Source: Rhizobium sp. Q54 (GTDB taxonomy: Bacteria; Pseudomonadota; Alphaproteobacteria; Rickettsiales; UBA1997). From it: DNA of 16,111 nucleotides. Position numbers and translations under genes: made by a program. This document shows, in pieces, positions 7,805 through 14,822 of the stretch (positions are counted from its first letter, which is position 1; each line of letters begins with the position of its first letter). The notes below the pieces were generated by a model, which saw nothing but the letters and a program-made list of their open reading frames with translations, did not search any database and had not been told where the DNA came from. The DNA lies in contig CAMBES010000011.1 in the NCBI GenBank assembly GCA_945865855.1, positions 1 through 16,111 on the forward strand, read 5' to 3'.

Positions 7805-8482
7805 TCAAAATTCTTTAGCTACTTCAATTACAGCGGAGTTTCTCATTACTCTTTTTGAGTTTGGGATTTGATATCCAGCATAAAGCATGAACTCGCGAGG
7901 TAGCGCGTAGCTAAAGCCAAAGGCAGACATTCCCAGATCGTGATTACCAGAATACCAGTCTGCCATCAAGCTAAGATCCTTGTTTAATTCCTGCTCAAAT
8001 CCACCAATGAAACAAGTAACATTTCGACCAAAAATTTGCTTGGTGCCATTATTGATTCCGGCGGTGAGTCGTGTTTTGGTCTCTGGAATAACAAAACTTC
8101 CTGAGCTGTAAAACCAATGCCCCACTCCTTGCCGTTGCATGGAAATCGGCACTGAAAAGCCAGTCGTTAATTTTGGTTGGTAGGGGCTTTTCATTAATGG
8201 TAACGTAATTTTTGAGCCAAGAGAAATCGTAGCATTATTTGAATTGGGGCTATTTAGATTGAATAGAGTCGCATCAAGTTCGGCGTTATTTCCAAGGCCA
8301 TATGCGGCATAGTTTGTTGTCCCCCAAAATTTCTTCGGACCATTTGCCCTAACCGATGATTGGTGTTGCAAGAAAATTTTATTCTTTTCGGTGATGTTTG
8401 CTGACGGAACGTTGAAAATGGTTTGCTGAGCAATGGCTCTATTGCTGATGAAAAAAAATATTAGAAGTGAAAATACCCTCAT
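7805..8482 (-). CDS. Exported protein, probable small outer-membrane beta-barrel
   Basis: The 225 residues begin with a type I signal peptide: MR, a hydrophobic run FSLLIFFFI, and cleavage after AIA at residue 18. The mature part (about 207 residues) alternates polar and hydrophobic residues in short strands separated by turns rich in N, G, S and P, for example NATISLGSKITLPL, KLTTGFSVPIS and FMLYAGYQIP. The chain ends in phenylalanine, as expected for the C-terminal strand recognised by the Bam machinery. I see no catalytic motif and cannot name a family. The start codon overlaps the metG stop by one base (TAATG), so it is translated from the metG mRNA. That pairing has no known functional link. 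Outer-membrane location is inference from composition and the terminal aromatic residue. Confidence 0.65.
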   Translation of the reverse strand: MRVFSLLIFFFISNRAIAQQTIFNVPSANITEKNKIFLQHQSSVRANGPKKFWGTTNYAAYGLGNNAELDATLFNLNSPNSNNATISLGSKITLPLMKSPYQPKLTTGFSVPISMQRQGVGHWFYSSGSFVIPETKTRLTAGINNGTKQIFGRNVTCFIGGFEQELNKDLSLMADWYSGNHDLGMSAFGFSYALPREFMLYAGYQIPNSKRVMRNSAVIEVAKEF

Positions 8483-10017
8483 TATTTTTCGATTAGACGA
8501 GGAAAAATTGCTTTTGGATCCTTAATTTTGTGACCGATTTTTAAGTGATTTCCTAGGGCTGCAAAATTTCTTTCGGAGTTTTCTACACTGAGAAGATCAA
8601 GAAGATCTGCTGTGCTACTGGGCATAAAAGGCGATAGTAAAATCGCAATAACACGAATCGACTCTGCGGCAACGTAAAGCGCCTCATTCATTTCTGAAAT
8701 CTTTCCCTCCTTTTTCAAATTCCAGGGCGCAGAATCATTAAAATTTTTATTTACCTCATTCGCGAAGGTAGTTATGGCGCCGATCGCGCGCTCGAAAGAA
8801 AAGTTTTTCATCGCAACAAAATATTCCTCAAGATGCCTATTCGAATGCTGAACTTCGGCTAAAATTTCTCCGCCACAATTTTTGTAAATCATCGAGAGAC
8901 TGCGCTGGGCAAGGTTCCCGATGTTGTTGGCTAACTCGGCATTGATACGTAGCAGAAAACTTTGCCGCGAATAATCGCCATCATTTCCAAAGGGAATTTC
9001 GCGCAAAAGAAAATAACGTAAATAATCAAGAGCGGTTTTATCGCTACAGCCAAAAGACCTTAGCCATTCTAATTCCTTGTGCGGGTCAATAACGTTGCCG
9101 ACAGATTTGGAAATTTTTTCACCTTCATTCGTCCACCAACCGTGAGCAAAAACCGAATGAGGAATATTTAAATTTGCCGCCATTAAAAAGGCGGGCCAGT
9201 AAACGGCGTGGAAGCGCACAATGTCTTTGCCAACCATATGCACAGGAGATTCTGTGGCATTCACCCAGAAATTTTTGTAGAGATCGGAATCTTCATTTGG
9301 AAAACCGAGAGCAGATAAATAATTCGTTAGTGCATCAAGCCAAACATACATCACGTGATTGGTTTCTGGAATTGGAATTCCCCAAGAAAAAGATGTTCGC
9401 GAAATTGATAAATCCTTAAGACCGCCTTTTACGAATGAAACGACTTCATTAAAACGTGATAGTGGACGAATGAAGTCTGGCGCGGCTTCATAGAGGGTTA
9501 ATAATTTTTCCTGAAAAGCAGAAAGCTTGAAAAAATAACTTTCTTCCTTGTGCCATTCCACTTCTGCTCCGGTTGGAGCTTGACCATTTACCAATTCATC
9601 TTCGGAATAAAAAGCCTCGTCACGTACAGCGTACCAACCCTCATAAGTACTTTTATAAATCCAGCCATTTTTCTCTAAGATTTCCCAAAATTTTTGTGCA
9701 CATTTTTTGTGACGCTCTTCGGTAGTACGAATAAAATCGTTATTCGATAAATTCAGTGTGGAAGCAAGCTCGCGAAACTTTTGTGAAAATTCATCACAGA
9801 ATTCTTGCGGATTTTTTTCGCGCATTTTTGCCGATTTTTCTACCTTCTGTCCATGCTCATCAGTGCCAGTTAAGAAATGAACATCAATGCCCTCGAGTCT
9901 TTTAAATCGCGCGATGACATCGCATGCAATTGAAGTGTAGGCGTGTCCGATATGAGGCACATCATTCACGTAATAAATTGGGGAAGTGATGTAGAATTTT
10001 TCTGCGTTACTAGGCAT
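8482..10017 (-). CDS. metG: Methionyl-tRNA synthetase
   Basis: A class I aminoacyl-tRNA synthetase that charges initiator and elongator tRNA-Met in the cytoplasm. The 511 residues contain the HIGH motif at 22-25 within YYVNDVPHIGHAY and the KMSKS-type loop as KISKS at 301-305. The anticodon-binding helical domain fills roughly 350-500, with the conserved WNLKK segment. The connective-peptide region (about 125-165, EGWYAVRDEAFYSED) has no cysteine pairs, so this is the zinc-free short form. The C-terminal tRNA-binding appendix of the long Escherichia form is missing too. Both traits are normal for alphaproteobacterial enzymes. It leads a two-gene unit with the exported beta-barrel-like protein. 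Confidence 0.97.
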   Translation of the reverse strand: MPSNAEKFYITSPIYYVNDVPHIGHAYTSIACDVIARFKRLEGIDVHFLTGTDEHGQKVEKSAKMREKNPQEFCDEFSQKFRELASTLNLSNNDFIRTTEERHKKCAQKFWEILEKNGWIYKSTYEGWYAVRDEAFYSEDELVNGQAPTGAEVEWHKEESYFFKLSAFQEKLLTLYEAAPDFIRPLSRFNEVVSFVKGGLKDLSISRTSFSWGIPIPETNHVMYVWLDALTNYLSALGFPNEDSDLYKNFWVNATESPVHMVGKDIVRFHAVYWPAFLMAANLNIPHSVFAHGWWTNEGEKISKSVGNVIDPHKELEWLRSFGCSDKTALDYLRYFLLREIPFGNDGDYSRQSFLLRINAELANNIGNLAQRSLSMIYKNCGGEILAEVQHSNRHLEEYFVAMKNFSFERAIGAITTFANEVNKNFNDSAPWNLKKEGKISEMNEALYVAAESIRVIAILLSPFMPSSTADLLDLLSVENSERNFAALGNHLKIGHKIKDPKAIFPRLIEK

Positions 10018-10100
10018 TGATTGATTTTTAATTTAACGATTAGACCATGATTTGCCTGCTTCGCGGCCATCTTGGCTCGGAACAATTTTGCACATTAAAT

Positions 10101-10175
10101 ATGCTAAAAGATATTCGCATCCAAAACTATCGCGGCATCAAGGACTTAAAAATCAAAGATTTCAATTTTAACTAA
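10101..10175 (+). pseudogene. Short ORF resembling the N-terminus of an AAA/OLD/RecF-type ATPase; likely remnant
   Basis: An ORF of 24 codons begins MLKDIRIQNYRGIKDLKIKD and stops right after. The pattern M-L-K-x-I-x-I-x-N-x-R-G-I/F-K-x-L-x-I matches the first beta-strands of AAA_15/AAA_21, OLD-nuclease and RecF/SMC-like ATPases, which then continue into the Walker A loop. Here a TAA occurs where Walker A should follow, and prfA starts two bases later, so no ATPase can be made. I read it as a 5' remnant left by a deletion that joined it to prfA. It could instead be a chance upstream ORF or leader peptide. The frame stays open upstream to an ATG at 10047, but only the part from 10101 looks like a protein family. 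Confidence 0.45.
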
Positions 10176-10177
10176 AA

Positions 10178-11248
10178 ATGTCATTTACTCAAAAGCTCGA
10201 CGGTATCGTTACTAAGTTTGCCGAGCTAGAAAAAAAGTTACTCGACCCTTCTGCCTTGGGGCAAAATTTTGCTAAAGTTTCGAAAGAGCATTCTGATGCA
10301 GCTCCCGTTGTGGAGTTGATTATTGAATATCGCAGAGCGCAAAAAGAAATCGCCGATATTAATGAAATTCTTCCAGCAACCGAAGACAAAGACATGCGAG
10401 ACATGATGGAGTCTGAGCGTTTCGATCTCACTAAAAAAATTCCTGAAATTGAGCAGCAAATTAAACTTTCGCTTTTGCCAAAAGATGTAGCCGATGAAAA
10501 AAATGCAATCCTAGAAGTGCGCGCTGGTACAGGTGGGGAAGAGGCGGCACTTTTTGCTTACAAGCTTTTTGCCATGTATCAAAAATACGCTGAAAAGCGT
10601 CGCTGGAAATTTGAAATTCTTTCAATTTCAGACACGGGACTTGGTGGCTATAAAGACGCTTCTGCCTCAATTAATGGTCGAGGAGTTTTTGCGCGTTTGA
10701 AATTTGAATCTGGCGTTCATCGCGTACAACGTGTTCCAGAAACTGAAAATCAAGGTCGCGTGCACACGTCAGCGGCAACTGTTGCTGTGCTTCCTGAAGC
10801 TGAAGAAGTTGATATTAAAATTGAAGAAAAAGATTTGCGTATTGATGTGTTCCGCTCATCTGGCCCGGGCGGACAATCAGTTAATACTACAGATTCAGCA
10901 GTGCGTATTACTCACATTCCAACAGGGGTTGTGGTGTCGATGCAGGATGAAAAATCGCAGATCAAAAATCGTGAAAAAGCGATGAAGATTTTGCGCTCAA
11001 GAATTTATGATGCAGAGAGGGCAAGGATCGATAAAGAGCGCTCTGCATCAAGAAAAGAACAGGTGGGAAGCGGAGATAGATCGGAGCGCATTCGTACTTA
11101 CAACTTTCCACAAAGTCGGATTACTGATCACAGAATTAATCTCACCAGCTTTAGAATTGACGGGGTGATGAATGATGGCGAGTTGGATGAATTTATCGAA
11201 GCTTTGATTGCGGATGATCAGGCGAGAAAGTTGTCAGAGTCCGACTAG
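10178..11248 (+). CDS. prfA: Peptide chain release factor 1
   Basis: RF1 recognises UAA and UAG stop codons and triggers peptide release on the ribosome. The 356 residues fit the family. An N-terminal helical domain runs to about 100. The RF1-specific P-x-T anticodon-like motif appears as PET at 187-189 in HRVQRVPETE, followed by HTSAATVAVLPE. The catalytic GGQ is at 231-233 in SSGPGGQSVN, and the C-terminal GSGDRSERIRTYNFPQ block is typical. RF2 would have SPF in place of P-x-T. The usual partner gene prmC, which methylates the GGQ glutamine, does not follow; a convergent unrelated methyltransferase does. Only two bases separate the start from a short ATPase-like ORF. A possible promoter TTGCAC-16-GATATT at 10088-10115 overlaps that ORF. 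Confidence 0.97.
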   Translation: MSFTQKLDGIVTKFAELEKKLLDPSALGQNFAKVSKEHSDAAPVVELIIEYRRAQKEIADINEILPATEDKDMRDMMESERFDLTKKIPEIEQQIKLSLLPKDVADEKNAILEVRAGTGGEEAALFAYKLFAMYQKYAEKRRWKFEILSISDTGLGGYKDASASINGRGVFARLKFESGVHRVQRVPETENQGRVHTSAATVAVLPEAEEVDIKIEEKDLRIDVFRSSGPGGQSVNTTDSAVRITHIPTGVVVSMQDEKSQIKNREKAMKILRSRIYDAERARIDKERSASRKEQVGSGDRSERIRTYNFPQSRITDHRINLTSFRIDGVMNDGELDEFIEALIADDQARKLSESD

Positions 11249-11253
11249 AAATT

Positions 11254-11283
11254 TTCTTGGTCGAGGAGAGTTCCGACCAAGAA
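11254..11283. terminator. Shared hairpin terminator between convergent prfA and methyltransferase gene
   Basis: TTCTTGGTCG (11254-11263) pairs perfectly with CGACCAAGAA (11274-11283), a 10-bp stem with a 10-base loop. It starts six bases after the prfA stop and ends just before the stop of the convergent gene. Short runs of A/T flank it on both sides, so it can act on both strands, though neither T-run is long. Confidence 0.7.
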
Positions 11284-11284
11284 T

Positions 11285-11896
11285 TTACACTTCAAAAAAG
11301 TAAGCAGTAGATTCGCCCCAACTAAAGGTAAATTTCTCGCTGCCAAGTGCCTTGAATGAAGGATTGGTAAGGGCGCGGATGATGGTAACTATTTTTGTTC
11401 CGGGCTTTAATTCAGCCAAAAATTTCTGTTCTAATTTTTCAAGTAACTCACGGTCTTTGAAGGGGTGATTAAGAAAAATGAAATCGGCCTCTTGCAAATC
11501 GGTGTCAAAAATGCTTTCGTTAAAAAGATGTAATTCGCGATATCCGAGTTCGTCTTGAACCGTATGCTCAATTTCGTCAACGAAGCGCTGCGCAATCTCG
11601 CAAGCCTTGTCGTGCAAGCCAGCAAGGAGTTCGATGCCGATTGATTTCTGAAAATTAAATAAAAGATGTGACTGCATCACCACTCTTCCAGTTCCAGACC
11701 CGAGATCAAAAAACACCGCATCATGCTTTGGATTTGCCCTCATCACGATCGATTTCCAAGTTGCAAAAGGTAATTCGCCATAAAGCAAACCTTCCGTGAT
11801 TCCGGCTTCTGCGCGGGCCTTATTAGAAATATCGTAGCCGTTAATTTCGCCGTAAAGTTGATTAAAATATTGTTCGGCAAGAGCTGAATCTAACAT
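11285..11896 (-). CDS. SAM-dependent methyltransferase, DOT1-like
   Basis: The chosen ATG gives 203 residues. A TTG at 11923 would add nine residues and overlap the upstream gene, but neither start has a good ribosome binding site. Motifs in order: LLYGEL (38-42 region), the SAM-binding DLGSGTG (64-70), acidic ribose-binding GIEL (87-90), FIFLNHPF (139-146), a KPGTKIVT strand, and a closing FSWGESTAYFFEV. The same order with similar wording is found in DOT1-type lysine methyltransferases: YGE, DLGSGxG, GVE, NNFAF, EGGRIV, and SWTGKPVSYY near the end. The sequence thus looks like a minimal bacterial DOT1-like domain. NHPF in place of NPPY argues against PrmC or a DNA/RNA N-methyltransferase. 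The substrate is unknown. It lies downstream of a lipoprotein and a glycosyltransferase gene and converges on prfA. Confidence 0.7.
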   Translation of the reverse strand: MLDSALAEQYFNQLYGEINGYDISNKARAEAGITEGLLYGELPFATWKSIVMRANPKHDAVFFDLGSGTGRVVMQSHLLFNFQKSIGIELLAGLHDKACEIAQRFVDEIEHTVQDELGYRELHLFNESIFDTDLQEADFIFLNHPFKDRELLEKLEQKFLAELKPGTKIVTIIRALTNPSFKALGSEKFTFSWGESTAYFFEV

Positions 11897-11909
11897 GTTT
11901 TTTAAGTAT

Positions 11910-12446
11910 TTAGTAAGAGCCAAAAATCATTGCTGGATTAGAGCTATCTCGACGAGTTTGTGAGTCGATTAGTTGCGTATTCGCAGCCTTATGTTCTTTG
12001 GCGTATTGATTGCGATAAAACATAAGAAGTTTGTCCATCTTAGCTGTTTTTCCACTTAAATCTGGAGAGTCAGAAGTTGTTACTTCGACAGAATGTTGGT
12101 CAAAATAAAGCTGAACGTAGTTGAAGGTTGTTGGGTCTTTGATGCTTGGAAGATTTGTTTTACGGAAGAAAAATTCGTGCGAGACTCTGCTATCTTCGTC
12201 ATTGGTCCAGGAAATTTTTACTAACCCAAAAAATTCTGCTTCATTATTCATGTAAAAAGACTGACTTCTGTTTTCGCCGGGGTTCAGTGTTGATAAGCTC
12301 AAAACATGCTTCTTCGACCATTCGCAGTTAATATTTTTAATCGGCTTTAGACTGGCATTGCTGATATAAATCATCGGACTCTCAAGAGTAGCTCTGCAAG
12401 AAATCAGCAACAAACTGAGTATTAAAAACTGAATATTTTTTAACAT
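11910..12446 (-). CDS. Lipoprotein of unknown function
   Basis: The 178 residues begin with a lipoprotein signal peptide (hydrophobic FLILSLLLIS, lipobox LISC, Cys17). The mature part starts RATLESPMIYISN and looks like a small beta-sandwich with alternating strands to about residue 120 (for example FVN-type strands AEFFGLVKISW and FNYVQLYF), followed by a polar helical tail with many K, Q, N and S. I recognise no family. The start overlaps the stop of the glycosyltransferase gene by seven bases, with a GAG-containing ribosome binding site inside that gene, so both are co-expressed. An envelope location is well supported; a role is not. Confidence 0.75.
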   Translation of the reverse strand: MLKNIQFLILSLLLISCRATLESPMIYISNASLKPIKNINCEWSKKHVLSLSTLNPGENRSQSFYMNNEAEFFGLVKISWTNDEDSRVSHEFFFRKTNLPSIKDPTTFNYVQLYFDQHSVEVTTSDSPDLSGKTAKMDKLLMFYRNQYAKEHKAANTQLIDSQTRRDSSNPAMIFGSY

Positions 12447-13213
12447 TTTTTTTCTCGAAAAAGTTCGCGGGTTTTGATTGCCTTGGCAAAGCGAGAGAAG
12501 GCAAAAAGTGAGCTGTAGATAATACCATTGAAGCCATAAATAAAATAACGGCGTACAAAATAGGCTTTAAAAAAGGTGAATAGTGGAGTGAAAAAAACTT
12601 TCAATAAGGAAGGATTTTCCCCCTTCGCAAATGAATCTTGTGCCTGCATTTGTGAGTAAGAATTTAGCTTCTCAATCCAGTGGGAGTAAGAGCGGAAAGA
12701 TTGATGAAAAATGATGTTTTTTAGTTGAAGAATTTCGCATTTTGCGCTGCGAACTTCGACGGAGTCGTGGACTGAACTATTTTTAAACCCAGCTAAATCC
12801 TTATTATAGAGACGTAATTGGTTGTAATAGTAAGCCCATTTTTGAGGTTGAGTTTCGAAGCGAAATTTATTTACGATTTTAACGCGAAACCCAGCGACGT
12901 TTTTGCTGATTCTTTGAGAAAAGATTTCTTTAATTTCCGCCTCTAATTCCTGCGATATTTCTTCGTCCGCATCGATGTTTAGGATCCATTTATTTATACA
13001 CTTACTCTCGCCAAATTTTTTTTGCTGACCATAGCCTTGCCACTTATTGAACAAAACTTTTGCTCCAGCTCCTGCGGCAATTTTACAGGTTTCATCACTA
13101 CTGCCAGAATCAATAACTAAAATTTCATTAGCGATTTTTTTTGCAGCATTAATTACTTGCGCAATTCGATCTGCTTCGTTTTTAGTGATGATGAAAACTG
13201 AGATTGGCAACAT
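12440..13213 (-). CDS. Family 2 glycosyltransferase, WaaE/KdtX-like (LPS core)
   Basis: The 257 residues form a GT-A fold transferase: opening ISVFIITKNEADRI (4-17), the nucleotide-binding DSGSSDET (35-42) and the metal-binding DAD in NIDADEE (79-85). The WQGYGQQKKFGESK segment (58-71) and the C-terminal YFVRRYFIYGFNGIIYS block are characteristic of the WaaE/KdtX subgroup. That subgroup adds a sugar to the inner lipopolysaccharide core at the cytoplasmic face of the inner membrane. The C-terminal hydrophobic stretch probably docks on the membrane. Donor and acceptor sugars cannot be read from sequence. It is first in a three-gene unit with a lipoprotein and the DOT1-like methyltransferase, and is divergent from the dsbA-like gene across 75 bases. 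Its role fits the LptF/LptG genes elsewhere in the window. Confidence 0.88.
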   Translation of the reverse strand: MLPISVFIITKNEADRIAQVINAAKKIANEILVIDSGSSDETCKIAAGAGAKVLFNKWQGYGQQKKFGESKCINKWILNIDADEEISQELEAEIKEIFSQRISKNVAGFRVKIVNKFRFETQPQKWAYYYNQLRLYNKDLAGFKNSSVHDSVEVRSAKCEILQLKNIIFHQSFRSYSHWIEKLNSYSQMQAQDSFAKGENPSLLKVFFTPLFTFFKAYFVRRYFIYGFNGIIYSSLFAFSRFAKAIKTRELFREKKC

Positions 13214-13288
13214 AAAAAAATTGATATTTAAGGCATAAAAAAATATCTCACTTAACTACCCCTCCAGTCAATCTAAAATCTGAATATC

Positions 13289-14056
13289 ATGTCAAAAAAA
13301 GGCATCACTATTTTCGCCGCCGCCACTTTATTAATCGGATTCGCAGCCCTCGTAGTTCATAACTACAAAACGAAAACTTCTTACAAATACGCAGAAAAAA
13401 CTGCGGAAGAATTAAAGCCAGAACAACATCCGCAAGATGCTGTTAATGAAGCTGTAAACAAAGATGCTGCTATTGACGAAGCCAGAAAAAACAGTGAATT
13501 GTTAAAAGTTTTGCCAGGAGATTTTATTCTTGGAGACAAAGAGGCGCCGGTTCTTTTCATCGAATATGCATCTCTCTCTTGCCCGCATTGCGCAGATTTT
13601 TCGCGTGAAGCGTTCGAGAGATTAAAGAGCGAATATATTGATTCTGGCAAGGTAAAATTCATCTTCCGTAATTTTCCTTTGAATCAGCCAGCTCTTGTTG
13701 CGGCGATGTTTGCGGATTGCCAAGCGAACGACAATAAAGACCAGGCAAATGAAAAGTATTTTCTAACGCTGAAGGCTTTATTTAAAACTCAAGACACCTG
13801 GGCTTTTGACGAAAAATTTGCCGAGAAGCTTGAGGCGATTGCACAACTCGATGGAATGAGTTCCGATCGTTTTAAAAAATGTCTAGCCGACAAAGCGCTT
13901 CAAGATAAAATTCTTAATGCTCGCATGGAAGCCGCTAAATCTCTACAAATGCGCTCAACTCCAAGCTTCTTCGTTAATGGCGAAATTGCTGAAGGATTTG
14001 TTGATTACAAAGTTTTGAAAAAACTGATCGACGCAAAACTTTCTGAAAAAAAGTAA
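13289..14056 (+). CDS. DsbA-family thiol-disulfide oxidoreductase, membrane-anchored
   Basis: The 255 residues start with a basic end and a single hydrophobic segment (about 5-24) that serves as signal or anchor. A charged linker of some 45 residues and a thioredoxin-fold domain from about 74 follow. The active site is CPHC at 98-101 in YASLSCPHCADF, and the cis-proline loop is STPSFFVNG with Pro225. Both are standard for the DsbA/Com1 group (Thioredoxin_4), which forms or shuffles disulfides in the periplasm. The extra pair Cys164 and Cys199 (approximate numbering) lies in the helical insertion. The gene starts an operon whose next gene begins one base after its stop. A possible promoter, TTGATA-17-TATCTC (13221-13249), is weak. 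The partner DsbB is not in the window. Confidence 0.9.
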   Translation: MSKKGITIFAAATLLIGFAALVVHNYKTKTSYKYAEKTAEELKPEQHPQDAVNEAVNKDAAIDEARKNSELLKVLPGDFILGDKEAPVLFIEYASLSCPHCADFSREAFERLKSEYIDSGKVKFIFRNFPLNQPALVAAMFADCQANDNKDQANEKYFLTLKALFKTQDTWAFDEKFAEKLEAIAQLDGMSSDRFKKCLADKALQDKILNARMEAAKSLQMRSTPSFFVNGEIAEGFVDYKVLKKLIDAKLSEKK

Positions 14057-14057
14057 A

Positions 14058-14822
14058 GTGACTCAAAAGCTCCTCATCAAAAATCTGGCTAAAAATTTTG
14101 GCGATAAGCAGGTTCTTGCTGGCGTTAATTTGCAGGTGAATAAAGGCGAGTCATTGGTGATTCTCGGCGGTTCAGGAAGTGGTAAATCTGTGCTGATTAA
14201 AATCATCGCAAATCTAATGAATCCAACATCCGGATCTATTCAAATTGATGGCAAAGAAACTACAAATATAGGCGCAAAAGATCGCGACAAGCTAATGGAA
14301 AAATTTGGATTTCTTTTTCAAGGCGGCGCACTTTTTGACTCGTTGCCAATCTGGGAGAATGTTGCTTTTCGTCTGCTCAATCATCAAAAAATGAATAAAA
14401 AAGATGCGCGAGAAATCGCCTTACAAAAGTTGCGCGCTGTCGGATTAAGCGAAAGAACCGCAGATCTTTTTCCTTCCGAACTTTCTGGTGGAATGCAAAA
14501 ACGCGCGTCACTTGCGCGGGCGATTGCTGCCAATCCAGAAATTATTTTCTTTGACGAACCCACAACCGGCCTTGATCCAATCATGGCTGACGTGATTAAT
14601 GATTTGATCGTTGCCAATTCAAAAAAACTCGGCGCGACTACGATTACGATTACGCATGACATGCAATCTGCGCGTAAAATTGCCGACAAAATCGCAATGC
14701 TTTTTGAGGGAAAAATCATTTGGTTCGGCGATGTAAAAGACATGCATTCCTCTAACAATCCTTACCTCGATCAGTTCATTCACGGACGCGCTGAGGGACC
14801 AATTAATTTTTTGACCAAATGA
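14058..14822 (+). CDS. mlaF: ABC transporter ATP-binding protein, MlaF-like (GTG start)
   Basis: MlaF is the ATPase of the MlaFEDB inner-membrane complex that moves phospholipids between inner and outer membranes. The 254 residues contain Walker A GGSGSGKS (37-44), a Q-loop in LFQGGALFDSLPIWENVAF (86-104), the ABC signature LSGGMQ (142-147), Walker B IIFFDEPTTGLDP (162-174) and the switch His200. GALFDSL-x-WENVAF and the tail YLDQFIHGRAEGP are specific to the MlaF/Ttg2A group, as opposed to general importers. The start is GTG, one base after the dsbA-like stop; no alternative ATG precedes the conserved LLIKNLAKNFG start. mlaE, mlaD and mlaB are not adjacent. The stop overlaps the next gene by four bases (ATGA). 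Confidence 0.9.
   Translation: MTQKLLIKNLAKNFGDKQVLAGVNLQVNKGESLVILGGSGSGKSVLIKIIANLMNPTSGSIQIDGKETTNIGAKDRDKLMEKFGFLFQGGALFDSLPIWENVAFRLLNHQKMNKKDAREIALQKLRAVGLSERTADLFPSELSGGMQKRASLARAIAANPEIIFFDEPTTGLDPIMADVINDLIVANSKKLGATTITITHDMQSARKIADKIAMLFEGKIIWFGDVKDMHSSNNPYLDQFIHGRAEGPINFLTK

Noticed and set aside
10047..10100. In-frame upstream extension of the short ATPase-like ORF to an ATG at 10047
   Set aside because: The added 18 residues (MICLLRGHLGSEQFCTLN) do not resemble the N-terminus of any ATPase family I know. The family pattern begins at the ATG at 10101.
14384..14758. Long minus-strand ORF of 124 codons opposite the MlaF-like gene
   Set aside because: It lies wholly inside a strongly supported ABC ATPase gene, has no recognisable domain, and is explained as the antisense frame of that gene. 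The same reasoning removes the open frames opposite thrC, ccoG, rplU, metG and prfA.
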